This document shows positions 1-9,200 of a stretch of 64,000 nucleotides of DNA, piece after piece. The position numbers were made by a program, and so were the translations under genes. Every line of letters begins with the position of its first letter. Within the stretch, counting starts at the first letter, position 1. The notes under the pieces are model-generated. The model was not told the origin of the DNA, did no database searches, and worked only from the letters and a program-made list of their open reading frames with translations. This DNA is from Lampris incognitus (taxonomy: Eukaryota; Chordata; Actinopteri; Lampriformes; Lampridae): positions 36,134,709 to 36,198,708 of the forward strand of contig NC_079222.1 of the NCBI RefSeq assembly GCF_029633865.1, written 5' to 3'.

Positions 1-59
1 GGTGATGTAAGGTACACAATCCATCAGCGATACAGAAATGCACTTGTTCCAACTGGTCT

Positions 60-150
60 TCTCAGGGGATGGAGGTCGATGTACTACAGTATATAACAAA
101 TAAAACAAATAAATAAATAAATAAATGAGTAAATAAATAAATGAGTAAAT
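60..150. repeat. A/T-rich AAAT-type simple repeat
   Basis: Imperfect run of AAAT/AATA units with interspersed GAGT. No coding signal. Confidence 0.8.
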
Positions 151-640
151 CGAGGGTTATTGAGGCCAGCTAAGTGTAATTTTATTTGGCAGGTGTCTGT
201 TGGGTGACTGTTGTTCCAGCTGTTGGAAAAGAGTGCCGACGGAAGGTCTTGTTATAGTTTCAGTGGAAAGACCTTGTGGCACCGGCTGTGGTCCTTTCCC
301 CTGGGACCGACTGACGCCTCGGAGCTCTCTCCTTCCGTCTTTGTTTGAAAATATCTTAATTATATTACATGCAAATGAAGAGATTTGATTTTTGCCTATT
401 ATCTATTCATAAGAGGAAATGAACAGAACATTAGTGGGTCATCAAGTGGGGGTGTAGAGGGAGGGAAGCAGAGAAGGAGAAGCGGGAGACAGACACTGAA
501 AACAGGACAGCCAGTCGGTCGGATAGACAGGTAGTGAATGTGTGTATCTAAGTACACCACAGTGCAGTTATGTTCTACTGCCCCAGGTTAAGGTTTACAC
601 AGCTAATAGCTTTTATAATCCCCAGTTCTTAAATGTCAGT
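151..640. other. Unassigned upstream sequence
   Basis: Single-copy-looking DNA. Only short frames are open, with no splice structure or recognisable protein similarity. I see no gene here. Confidence 0.5.
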
Positions 641-647
641 CTTTATG

Positions 648-820
648 CATGTGTGTGTGTGTGTGTGTATTTGTGTGCATGTATGTATGTGTGTATGTAT
701 GTGTGTGTATGTATTTGTGTGTATGTATGTATGTGTGTACATGTATGTGTGTGTATGTATTTATGTGCATGCATGTATGTGTGTACATGTGTGTGCGTAT
801 GTGTGTGTGTGTGCATGCAT
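648..820. repeat. (TG)n / TGTA microsatellite
   Basis: Compound TG, TGTA and TATG repeats over about 170 bp. The Cys/Val-rich peptides encoded in every frame are by-products of the repeat. Confidence 0.9.
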
Positions 821-1321
821 TTAAGAGGTCAGCGATGATAATTAACCTATGATGACTGAAACACAGCGATTATAGTCACACTCTTGTGACAAATCAGAGT
901 GACAGAGGGTTGAATGTAGTCATGTATGCTCTTTGGGCAGCTGTTGAAGGGGATGAAGATCACAGTATCTTCCTCTGCATCATGTTGACTGATCAGATTT
1001 ATCCTGGAGGTTTTGGTTTGTTTGAAATGACCTGTGACGTGACAGCATAGATGACCGCATGTCTCCTATAGGGGCTGTACAAACACATGCAGCAGTTAGA
1101 CACATACATTAGGCAGCGTGGTATTTAAGGTGCACTTTAAAGTACTCGAGCTAAATGCAATAGTTTGGAGAGAAAACACAATGCAGTCATTTTGTTTACA
1201 AAAAGCCCTTCTTAAAATAAGAGGAATTAAAATAATAACAGGCATCCCTGCAGAAACGTCTTTATGCATGCAGGAAGTGTACAGATCATGTGACTCGTGA
1301 GCTTTAGACCTGTGCGGCCGC

Positions 1322-1532
1322 CTGTGGTGTTGTGTTGTGTTGTGCTGTGCGGTGTGGTGTGGTGTGGTGTAGTGTGGTGTGGTGTGGTGTGGTGTGGTGT
1401 GGTGTGGTGAGGTGTGGTGTGGTGTGGTGTGGTGTGGTGTGGTGTGGTGTGGTGTTGTGCGGTGTGGTGTGGTGTGGAGTGTTGTGGTGTGTTGTGTTGT
1501 GTTGTGTTGTGTTGTGTTGTGTTGTGTGTGTG
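1322..1532. repeat. GGTGT pentameric satellite
   Basis: About 210 bp built almost only of G and T on the plus strand, dominated by GGTGT and GTTGT pentamers and ending in TG dinucleotides. All frames stay open on both strands, so the apparent ORFs are compositional. The strong G/C strand asymmetry is notable. Confidence 0.9.
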
Positions 1533-2026
1533 TGGGTGCATGCGGCATGTGGGCAGGGGCCGGAGTAGGTAAAGCAGAACACAGTGGAAGGCTGATGAAG
1601 AAGGACAGGGAAGAGTGTTGGTCAGGAATGAGCCTCTCTGCTACAAGACCCTGCTGGTACCGCGAGGGAGGGGCTTTTTTATTGAATACTGTTGCTAGCT
1701 CACTGTTAAATTACAGCTTAATTCCGTTCCCATCATCATAGCCATTTGTTTTCCTTTCAGGGTGGAGATGGGGGGTGAGTTAGGGCACGAGGGGAGGGAG
1801 AGCAGGGAGGAAGACTTGCTTTGCTCTGACTGCTGGTCTTCTACAGTGTTTACTGTTCGTTGGCTTACAGCATCATGACTTCCCCTCTTAGCTGATTCTT
1901 GCCATTGCTCATATCTGACACATCATCTCTTCAAGACTACGGCTGCTGTTCCCAGGAACCACTTACTTGTACTCCGCCCCGTCGTACTCCAGAACTCTGG
2001 TCCTTCGAGTGCTCCCATGTGTAGCG

Positions 2027-2145
2027 AATTCGGGGGGCAGCCGGGAATCCGCCGCACCACGAGCGACTATGTTAACCAGTCGACTAAAGGGTCTGACCCG
2101 TTAGCCAACCGGCTAGCGAGTCTAGTCGTCCGTGCTCGTTACACC
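2027..2145 (-). mobile_element. tRNA-derived SINE head (family D), B box deleted
   Basis: Reads as a SINE head on the minus strand and matches the fuller copy at about 2256-2400. It lacks a block of about 28 bp holding the B-box-like GGTTCGCGTCC motif. Family assignment rests on mutual similarity and the tRNA-like box only. Confidence 0.55.
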
Positions 2146-2255
2146 CCTCCTTCGGGAAGCGCGTCCCCGCGCTTCAACACTAGCTCCTTCACGCCTCTGA
2201 GCGCACGCGCTTCCGGTGGCCTCGCGGTCTCACCATCCCACTTCTGACACCAATG

Positions 2256-2401
2256 TAAGGAATTCGGGGGGGCAGCCGGAAATCCGCCGCAGCCGGGACG
2301 CGAACCCGGATCTCCCGCACCACGGGCGACTACCAGTCGCCAAATGGGTCCGACCCGTCAGCCAAACGGCTAGCGAGTCTAGTCATTCGTGCTCGTTACA
2401 C
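2256..2401 (-). mobile_element. tRNA-derived SINE head (family D)
   Basis: On the minus strand this reads as a tRNA-like unit with the B box GGTTCGCGTCCCGGCTG. A direct-oriented partner lies 230 bp upstream and a plus-strand relative at about 54.83 kb. It is not a tRNA gene, because the acceptor stem is not matched and it recurs as a repeat. Confidence 0.6.
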
Positions 2402-3018
2402 ATTTTCTGCTGTTTTATTTTCCCACTTTGTTGCTTGCCAACCAATTTGATGTATATGTCACATGTATCATTTTAATCTTTGATTAAATCCTTCAAAAAT
2501 ACTGCTATTCTCGAGTCATTTTCCCCTGTCATCTCACCTCTTTTTTTAAAATGTCCTGCATCTAAGTGTAATGATCCAGAGGGGGGGGGGGTTTCACCCA
2601 CAACAATGCACACACTACAAAGGGAATGTAATTTAAACCAAATACTCATGCAGGTTCCCCCACTCAGAACCAACTCTCTAGCGAATAGCTCACATCACAG
2701 CCCTCAGACCCACTGCATATTTGACTCGTTCACTTTAGCTATCTGACAGTTAAACATCAGCGCCTCGTCGATCCACCAGCCACACCTTTAAACCCCTTCA
2801 CTCCACCTCCAACAATCCCTCTCCCTAACCCTCCTCCTTTCTCCAGCTGCCCTTGAGCTTTTCTATTACCGCATGGAAAGCACCTTGCAGCCCCTGACAA
2901 GCGCAGCGGATCGACACTAAATCAGAAATCAGTGCCAGCCGTGGATCTGAGCCACCATGAAGGTCACAGGCCCTACGCTGCGTGTCGTCTCAATCTGGAG
3001 AGCAGAGGAGACACAGCT

Positions 3019-3019
<1 letters not shown>
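2402..3019. other. Unassigned intergenic DNA with a short poly-G tract
   Basis: No recognised gene. It contains a G homopolymer near 2581-2591 and C/T-rich patches near 2760-2870. Confidence 0.5.

Positions 3020-3022
<3 letters not shown>

Positions 3023-3092
<70 letters not shown>
3023..3092. repeat. (GA)n microsatellite
   Basis: About 70 bp of perfect GA dinucleotides. Confidence 0.95.
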
Positions 3093-3096
<4 letters not shown>

Positions 3097-3511
3097 AGAT
3101 GGGGGTTGTTTAAATGCAGACAGAGAGGTAGAAAATGTAGTAATGCAGAAGCACAGAGTGGATGCTGCCATGGAACAAAGGGGGCAGAAACACAAATGGT
3201 CTAAATGTGGAGGAAGGGGACGAACAACTACAAACATATGGGTGAATTTTGGTAAAAGAAAAAAAATGCAGGACGTTGGTCACATTTTTCTTCTTTTTTT
3301 AAGATGATACAAAGATCAAAATATTTTTTTAAAAAAAGTATTACGCCCTCTCCTCAGCCCAGTTCTGCCAATTAATCATCAAGTGTTCTCAAAATAAAAC
3401 ATTTGTGCTCAATAAGAAATCTCAATCAAGCTGCTTAAGGGACGTTTGAGACCGACGTCGCTCTCAGGGGATTGTTATACACTGCCATCTAGTGGTGAAA
3501 GTCCTCTATGC

Positions 3512-4325
3512 CAGTGGTTCTCAACCTTTTTGGGGTCCTGGACCCCCTGCGTATTTTTGATCTACCCTGAGGACCCCTCCACCTGATCTTGGGGGAGGGG
3601 GGTTGCAATTTGATAGAAACAGTAGAAACTGCATTTTAAATTGCATGATAGCATTTATTCACTCTTTGGGGCAAACATAAGAGCTTTCAGTTGTAACTTA
3701 GATATAGTTAACAAAACAGAATTCTTATGCAGTAACTTTCAGATATATGTAACAAAACAGAATATGTATTCAGTAACTTTCAGATATATGTAACAAAACA
3801 TAATTCTTATGCAGTAACTTTCAGATATATGTAACAAAACAGAATTCTTATGCAGTAACTTTCAGATATATGTAACAAAACAGAATTCTTATGCAGTAAC
3901 TTTCAGATATATGTAACAAAACAGAATTCTTATGCAGTAACTTTCAGATATATGTAACAAAACAGAATATGTATTCAGTAACTTTCAGATATATGTAACA
4001 AAACAGAATATGTATTCAGTAACTTTCAGATATATGTAACAAAACAGAATATGTATTCAGTAACTTTTAACAATGCAAACGGGAGCGAGATCTCTTATTA
4101 AAATACAATAGATTACACTTGTGAAAAAGATGTAATTAGAGAAAAAAGTCCTGTTACCCTTTATAGTTTAGGTAGATAAAGGTCTCAGTCACATTTGAGT
4201 AAAATAATCCTGTTTCTATAAATGTCATAGGATCTTTTTTTTAAAAGATATTTTATTTTCACGGACCCCTTGCAATTACACCACGGACCACTAGGGGTCC
4301 GCGGACCCCCGGTTGAGAAACACTG
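3512..4325 (+). mobile_element. hAT-type nonautonomous transposon (MITE) with internal VNTR
   Basis: 814 bp element with inverted ends: CAGTGGTTCTCAACC at the left and GGTTGAGAAACACTG at the right. It is flanked by a perfect 8-bp duplication, CTCTATGC, at 3504-3511 and 4326-4333. End sequence and 8-bp target duplication are typical of hAT elements. It encodes no transposase. The interior (about 3710-4065) holds nine copies of a 41-bp unit containing TTTCAGATATATGTAACAAA. A second copy in opposite orientation sits at 44999-45687. Confidence 0.9.
3710..4066. repeat. 41-bp tandem repeat inside the hAT element
   Basis: Nine tandem units of about 41 bp in two versions that differ around GAATTCTTATGC and GAATATGTATTC, arranged in blocks. 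It belongs to the transposon. Confidence 0.9.
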
Positions 4326-4439
4326 CTCTATGCCATGGGGGTAAAGTTGAAAGTTACACGTATAACGCTAATATTATAAATGCGCATTATTCTAATTAGA
4401 TTTAAAATTAATATACCGGGATGTATTCTATAGTGATGT

Positions 4440-4900
4440 TATGTGTGTAGTAAACGCGCGTTTACCTTTATAAAAAAATCTATATTTTTGGCCGTTCGTA
4501 TTAATTTTGACCAGTTTCCGCTTCCGTAGTCGGCAGAGTCACACGGAAGTGTTGTTGTCGTCGTCGCTGGGAAGTACGCGCCGTCGAGTCCAGCGCGGCC
4601 GGAGCTCAGAGACGCCACCCGGTGCGCGCCTGCTGTCGTTTCTCGTGTGCTTCTGTGGTCGCCCGGAAACGATAAACGGGGCACGTCGTTATCCCATCAG
4701 CGAGCTAGCTAGCCGGGAGGCGGCCATCGTCCGTCCGTCCGTCCGTCCGTCTCTTCCGATGACCGGTGAGACAGACTTGCACACCCCTCATTTGCTGTGT
4801 GTTGTGTGTCTGCGTTGTCCGCGAGGGCGGCGGGGTACCTGCGGTCAGTGGAGACCGAGGAGGTCACTGACGTGAGTGATGACACGTGTGCTGACAGAGT
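4440..4900 (+). promoter_or_regulatory. WDR41: CpG-rich WDR41 promoter region and probable untranslated exon 1
   Basis: Locally GC- and CpG-rich, in contrast to the surrounding AT-rich repeats. ETS-type motifs are visible: CTTCCG near 4520 and CGGAAGTG near 4552. A GTCC tetramer run lies at about 4729-4751. A good donor, ACCG|GTGAGA, follows position 4765. The first coding exon has an upstream acceptor (CTCCTCAG, ending 6136), so a noncoding first exon ending near 4765 is the simplest model. The transcription start is inferred, not seen. Confidence 0.6.
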
Positions 4901-5064
4901 CAACCGGCTGTGATTTTCTCCACTTTCAGAGAGAAAAGTATCGATCAAGGACTACATTTTTTTTTATTCAGCTATTTTAGAATAGACCAGGTGGCTATAC
5001 GCGGCCACTTCTTTCCCCCTGCACTCTCGTATGTATGTATGTCAGGCAAAACCAACCCAAGCCC

Positions 5065-5175
5065 AGGAGAACCCGAACACTGGGAGGGATGCTGGACTGC
5101 GGGGGGGGGGGGGCTGCCTATGTTTGTCTCTGATGCAGACCTGAGCCGTTCAGACCACGGTATGGTCTAACTCGC
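5065..5175. repeat. Left copy of a duplicated segment flanking a SINE
   Basis: Shares CACTGGGAG, TATGTTTGTCTCTGATGCAG and GGTCTAACT landmarks, in order, with 5545-5645. The two copies bracket the SINE between them. It contains a G homopolymer at 5101-5112. Confidence 0.75.
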
Positions 5176-5182
5176 TCCGTTT

Positions 5183-5547
5183 CCTTACTTTTACTTTTTA
5201 CTACTTTGTTGACCCCCGTGGGGAAATTCGTCCTTCTGCATGGAAGCCATCCTAGCTGTGTAGCTAGGAGCAGTGGGCAGCCGCCGTGCAGCGCCCGGCA
5301 ACTGCCATGCCTCGGGTCAGGGGCACAGACAGGAGTACTAACCCTAACACACATGTCTTTTTGATGGTGGGGGGGGGGGGGGGACCGGAGCAGCCGGAGG
5401 AAACCCACCACAGACACAGGGGGAACACGCGAACTCCACACAGAAAGGACCTGGGGTGACCCCCAAGGTTGGACAGCCCCGGAGTTCGAACCCAGGGCCT
5501 TCTTGCTGTGAGGCGACAGCGCTAACCACTGCGCCTCCGTACCGCCC
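5183..5547 (-). mobile_element. tRNA-derived SINE, family A
   Basis: Minus-strand SINE. The tRNA-like head at the right end has an A box (GCGCAGTGGTTAGCG) and a B box (GGGTTCGAAC). The body is shared with other copies, and the 3' end carries CCCCACGGGGGTCAACAAAGT followed by an A-rich tail. A poly-G tract interrupts it near 5370-5382. It lies in WDR41 intron 1. Confidence 0.85.
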
Positions 5548-5645
5548 AACCCAAACACTGGGAGAGATGCTAGGCTGTGGGGGATGCTTATGTTTGTCTC
5601 TGATGCAGAGCTGAGCAATTCAGACCAACAGTGTGGTCTAACTTG
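5545..5645. repeat. Right copy of the duplicated segment flanking a SINE
   Basis: Partner of 5065-5175, with the same landmark order and roughly 85-90% identity by eye. Confidence 0.75.
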
Positions 5646-5907
5646 TCCCATTTTAAAGGCAGAGAGTGTCATCTCCGAAGCCTGTTCTTACCACCTTGAA
5701 AAAAAGCGAGCCGCTGGAGCCAAAGAGGAGCTAAACGGCAGTTGTTCCTCTCTGAATGCTGTGATAACATGGCTTAGAAAAGGAAATGCACTAAGAAAGT
5801 GTCGTTGATTTGTTTAGGGAGGGATTTATCTTTTAAATCAAGTATGAGACTGTCACTATTTGCCTCTCATTTTTCAGAGAGATATGCTTAGTAGTGCGAT
5901 GCCCTGT

Positions 5908-6027
5908 GATGGCCTGGCGGCCTGTCCAGGGTGTCTCCCTGCCTGCCGCCCAATGGCTGCTGGGATAGGCTCCAGCATCGCCTCAACCCTGAGCGCAGGA
6001 TAAGCGGGTTGGATGATGGATGGATTA
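5908..6027 (+). mobile_element. SINE family C tail fragment
   Basis: Carries only the 3' body, including CTGCTGGGATAGGCTCCAGC, AGGATAAGCGG and the GGATGATGGATGG end. The tRNA-like head is absent. Confidence 0.75.
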
Positions 6028-6136
6028 GTGAGCATGCATCAAGACGTTGCGTTTGTGGTTTCCTGTTGCATCCCCTGCTTCGCTGATGTGCCTGTTCACA
6101 TGCTGATTGTGGGTCTGTTGTCAATGTGCTCCTCAG

Positions 6137-6203
6137 AAACAGTCTTTTAACCAACATGCTTCGGTGGATTCTCGGCGGTCGGGAGGCCCAGAGCTCAGTG
6201 GAG
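6137..6203 (+). CDS. WDR41: WDR41 first coding exon (CDS from 6156)
   Basis: Acceptor CTCCTCAG ends at 6136, giving 19 nt of 5' UTR and then ATG at 6156. Residues 1-16, MLRWILGGREAQSSVE. Donor GAG|GTAAGA. Confidence 0.9.
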
Positions 6204-9200
6204 GTAAGACACACGGCTTCACCATGGGGAGCACCCTTTACTGCTGGTGTATTTAAGCAGCTTTCCTGTGTTTATTGAGCTGCCCTGCATTCCCTGGCCA
6301 TCCAGTGAGGTTCAGTCTACTTTGCAGTACTAATCGTGTCTTTTTTTTTTTTATCGTTACTTTCCCTCCATGTGTCTGCAGAAAAGCCATGTGCTGTGCA
6401 TTGGAGAAGAACAGCCCAAAAACTGGTTCACTGAGTTGCAGGTGCTGAAAGGACATTTTGACATTGTTCGATTTCTGGTGCAGATTGATGACTTCAGGTA
6501 AGCAGCCCGCCAGCCCTCTTCTTCTCCTTCTCTCGCTTCCCTCTCTTTTCTCTACCCTTGGCTGGTCTCTATCCCTGTGTGATTGACACAAGATCCTCCG
6601 CTACAGCAAACTTACAGAGCATGACAAGAGCCTAATCATCAACATCACAGGGTTGTGTGTGTATTCCTTTGCACAATACAGTACAACCTAAGACTGTTAT
6701 TACTCTCCTAATGTGACAGTACACCCCCCCCCCCCCCCCACACACACACACACACAACTTGTGTGCCCGCACTGCTATCTGCTGTTTTTGTGGAAACATA
6801 CTGACTTGCATGGTACAGTGGGCCTGCATAAGTGGTCAGATTGTATGTTGGGCGCACACTTTGTTTGTGTGTGTGTGTGTGTGTGAGAGTGAGTGTGTGT
6901 CGAGGTGGAGGGTTGCTTCTCCGGTTTCAGGCTCCAGCACAGCGTCACGCCTGGCATCCTCCAATAATAACCCCCTCCTCTGGGTCTTGTCCTCTCCACA
7001 CACAGGTCCATGATCCGGGGCAAAGGCCATAAAATTCCCTTCTGATTGCTTTTGAAATCAGAAAATGTATCCTTGACAGTTCCTCTCTTCTTCTCTTATC
7101 TCTTCTCTATCCTCTCATCTTGTCTGTTGAGTTTAGGAACAAGTAGCGAAGAGGGTTGGGGGTCAAAGGGCAAGAGATGGTGTGTTAAACCTCGGGACAG
7201 ATGTTTTTAAGATTTCTCCGGTTGAGATTGACGTGCTATAAATGGGTTCTTACACAAATAGAGATTGTCTGTGTGTTTGACTACTCTTAGTCAAGAGATA
7301 AGGACTGCTAACCTAGAATATACCTTGGCCTAAGGTTGTACCTCGTTTTACTCTTACACACTATTTGGTTAACTGGGTACTGTACTATCTTTTCAAATTT
7401 TCACCGTAATGAAAGCACATCATATATTCAAGTTGAATATCTAGTATCAGTCAGTTAGTGGTTATTAGTTAGTACACTCACTTATATTGATACACAATGT
7501 ATCAAAAGCGAACAAAGCAACACATTTCTTGGTGTCTGTCCGGGTAGCGTAGCGGTCTATTCTGTTGCATACCAACACGGGGATCGCCGGTTCGAATCCC
7601 TGTGTTACCCCTGGTTTGGTCAGGCGTCCCTATAGACACAATTGGCTGTGTCTGCGGGTGGGAAGTCAGATGTGGGTGTATGTCCTGGTCACTGCACTAG
7701 CACCTCCTCTGGTCAGTCGGGGCGCCTGTCCGGGTGGGGGGACTGGGGAGAATAGCGTGATCCTCCCACACAGTACGTCCCCCTGGTGAAACTCCTCACT
7801 GTCAGGTGAAAAGAAGCGTCTGGCGACTCCACATGTATGGGAGGAGGCATGTGGTAGTCTGCAGCCCTCCCCGGATCGGCAGAGGGGGGGGGGGCAGCGA
7901 CCGGGACGGCTCGGAAGAGTGGGGTGATTGGACAGGTACAACTGGGGAGAAAAAGGGGAAAAAATCCACAAAAAAAAAAAAAAAGACCAAACACATGTCT
8001 TATCCATTTCCTTTGTTTTGCAGGTGTGCCTCAGCAGGAGATGATGGGATGGTTTTGGTGTGGAACGTTGAGGTGAACGATAAACTGATTTATCTGTTCA
8101 TTTACTTACTTCCTCGTATGCTTTCTTACGTGTGTACATACCAGGGTTTCCATCTGGGGTTTGTGCAGCCGGCCAGCATGACCAGCGACATGTATATTTA
8201 CCCAGACATATAGTTGTATATTTACACATATACCTGGACGTCCATATGCAGTGGGTGCACCGCCCATTAGGGCATCTGGAACAACAACACGTCACATTTA
8301 GAGTATGGTAATTCTGGTAAATAGTGAAGAAATTAGCCTGTAAAGTTGTAATAAAATGAAGTCAGATATTGTTCCTAATGTGATGTTTTACTGGAAAACA
8401 AAGCATTGCAGTGTACGTTGTAGCGTAGGCATGAATCATGAGCGAATCTAAAACTTAGAAAGGACAGAAAAAAAGAAAAGTAAGTCACAGCAGCCTGAAA
8501 TATTTTACAAATGACACATTTTGTAAAAACAATAGTGCTGTGAACATTTGAATGACTAGGCCTAGTAAGTGAAACAGTTATTTAACATATCGGGCCTGCA
8601 ACTGATGATTATTTTCACAATCGATTATCGATTATTTTTTTCAATTAATTGATCAATGAGTCAAAAATAGTGATGAGTGCCCATCTGGAGTTTCCAGAGT
8701 CCAGTGTGATGTCTTCTAACTGTTTACTTAGTCTGACCAGCAGCCAAACAAACCCTTGTGCTTGTGAAGAAAACTGACCTGTGGGTTCATCTGTGTGTCT
8801 GTGGTGTCAGACTGGAGAGAAGTTGTTGGAGTTGAAGGGCCATTCTCAGCAGATCACAGCCATAACCACCTTCACCAGAGTCATCGGAGACGCACGCCAC
8901 ACCTCGCTCATTACCGCTTCCTCGGACCGCACCCTCAGTGTATCCTCAAATCAAAACACTAACACACACACACCCACACACACACACACACACACAATTT
9001 GGTAACATTTTACAGGGGACTCACCACACCGTTCATTTGTCACCACCTTTTCAGATTTAATATTTTTACTCACAATACAACAAAAACACACTGAATGTTC
9101 ATTGAATTGAACACATTGAATGAATTGTATTAACATCATTTCAAAAGTTGTGTTGTGGTTTAGGTGGAATTTTCCTCAATGTCATTTGCAAGTTGTGGGA

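Noticed and set aside
200..388. Short plus frame near the left edge
   Set aside because: No similarity, splice sites or composition signal.
1096..1548. 150-codon His/Thr-rich frame on the minus strand
   Set aside because: Translation of the GGTGT satellite; all frames in it are open.
5118..5672. 184-codon minus-strand frame
   Set aside because: Coincides with a SINE and its flanking duplication; similar frames occur in every copy of the family.
7560..7620. tRNA gene
   Set aside because: The A- and B-box-like sequence belongs to the head of a SINE repeated about ten times in the window; no intact cloverleaf or acceptor stem.
9164..9192. Alternative WDR41 exon 5 acceptor at TTTAG
   Set aside because: It would need a donor one or two bases away from the best site and inserts GIFLNVIC between strands, where the family has none. 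The ATTTGCAAG acceptor gives a gap-free WD repeat.
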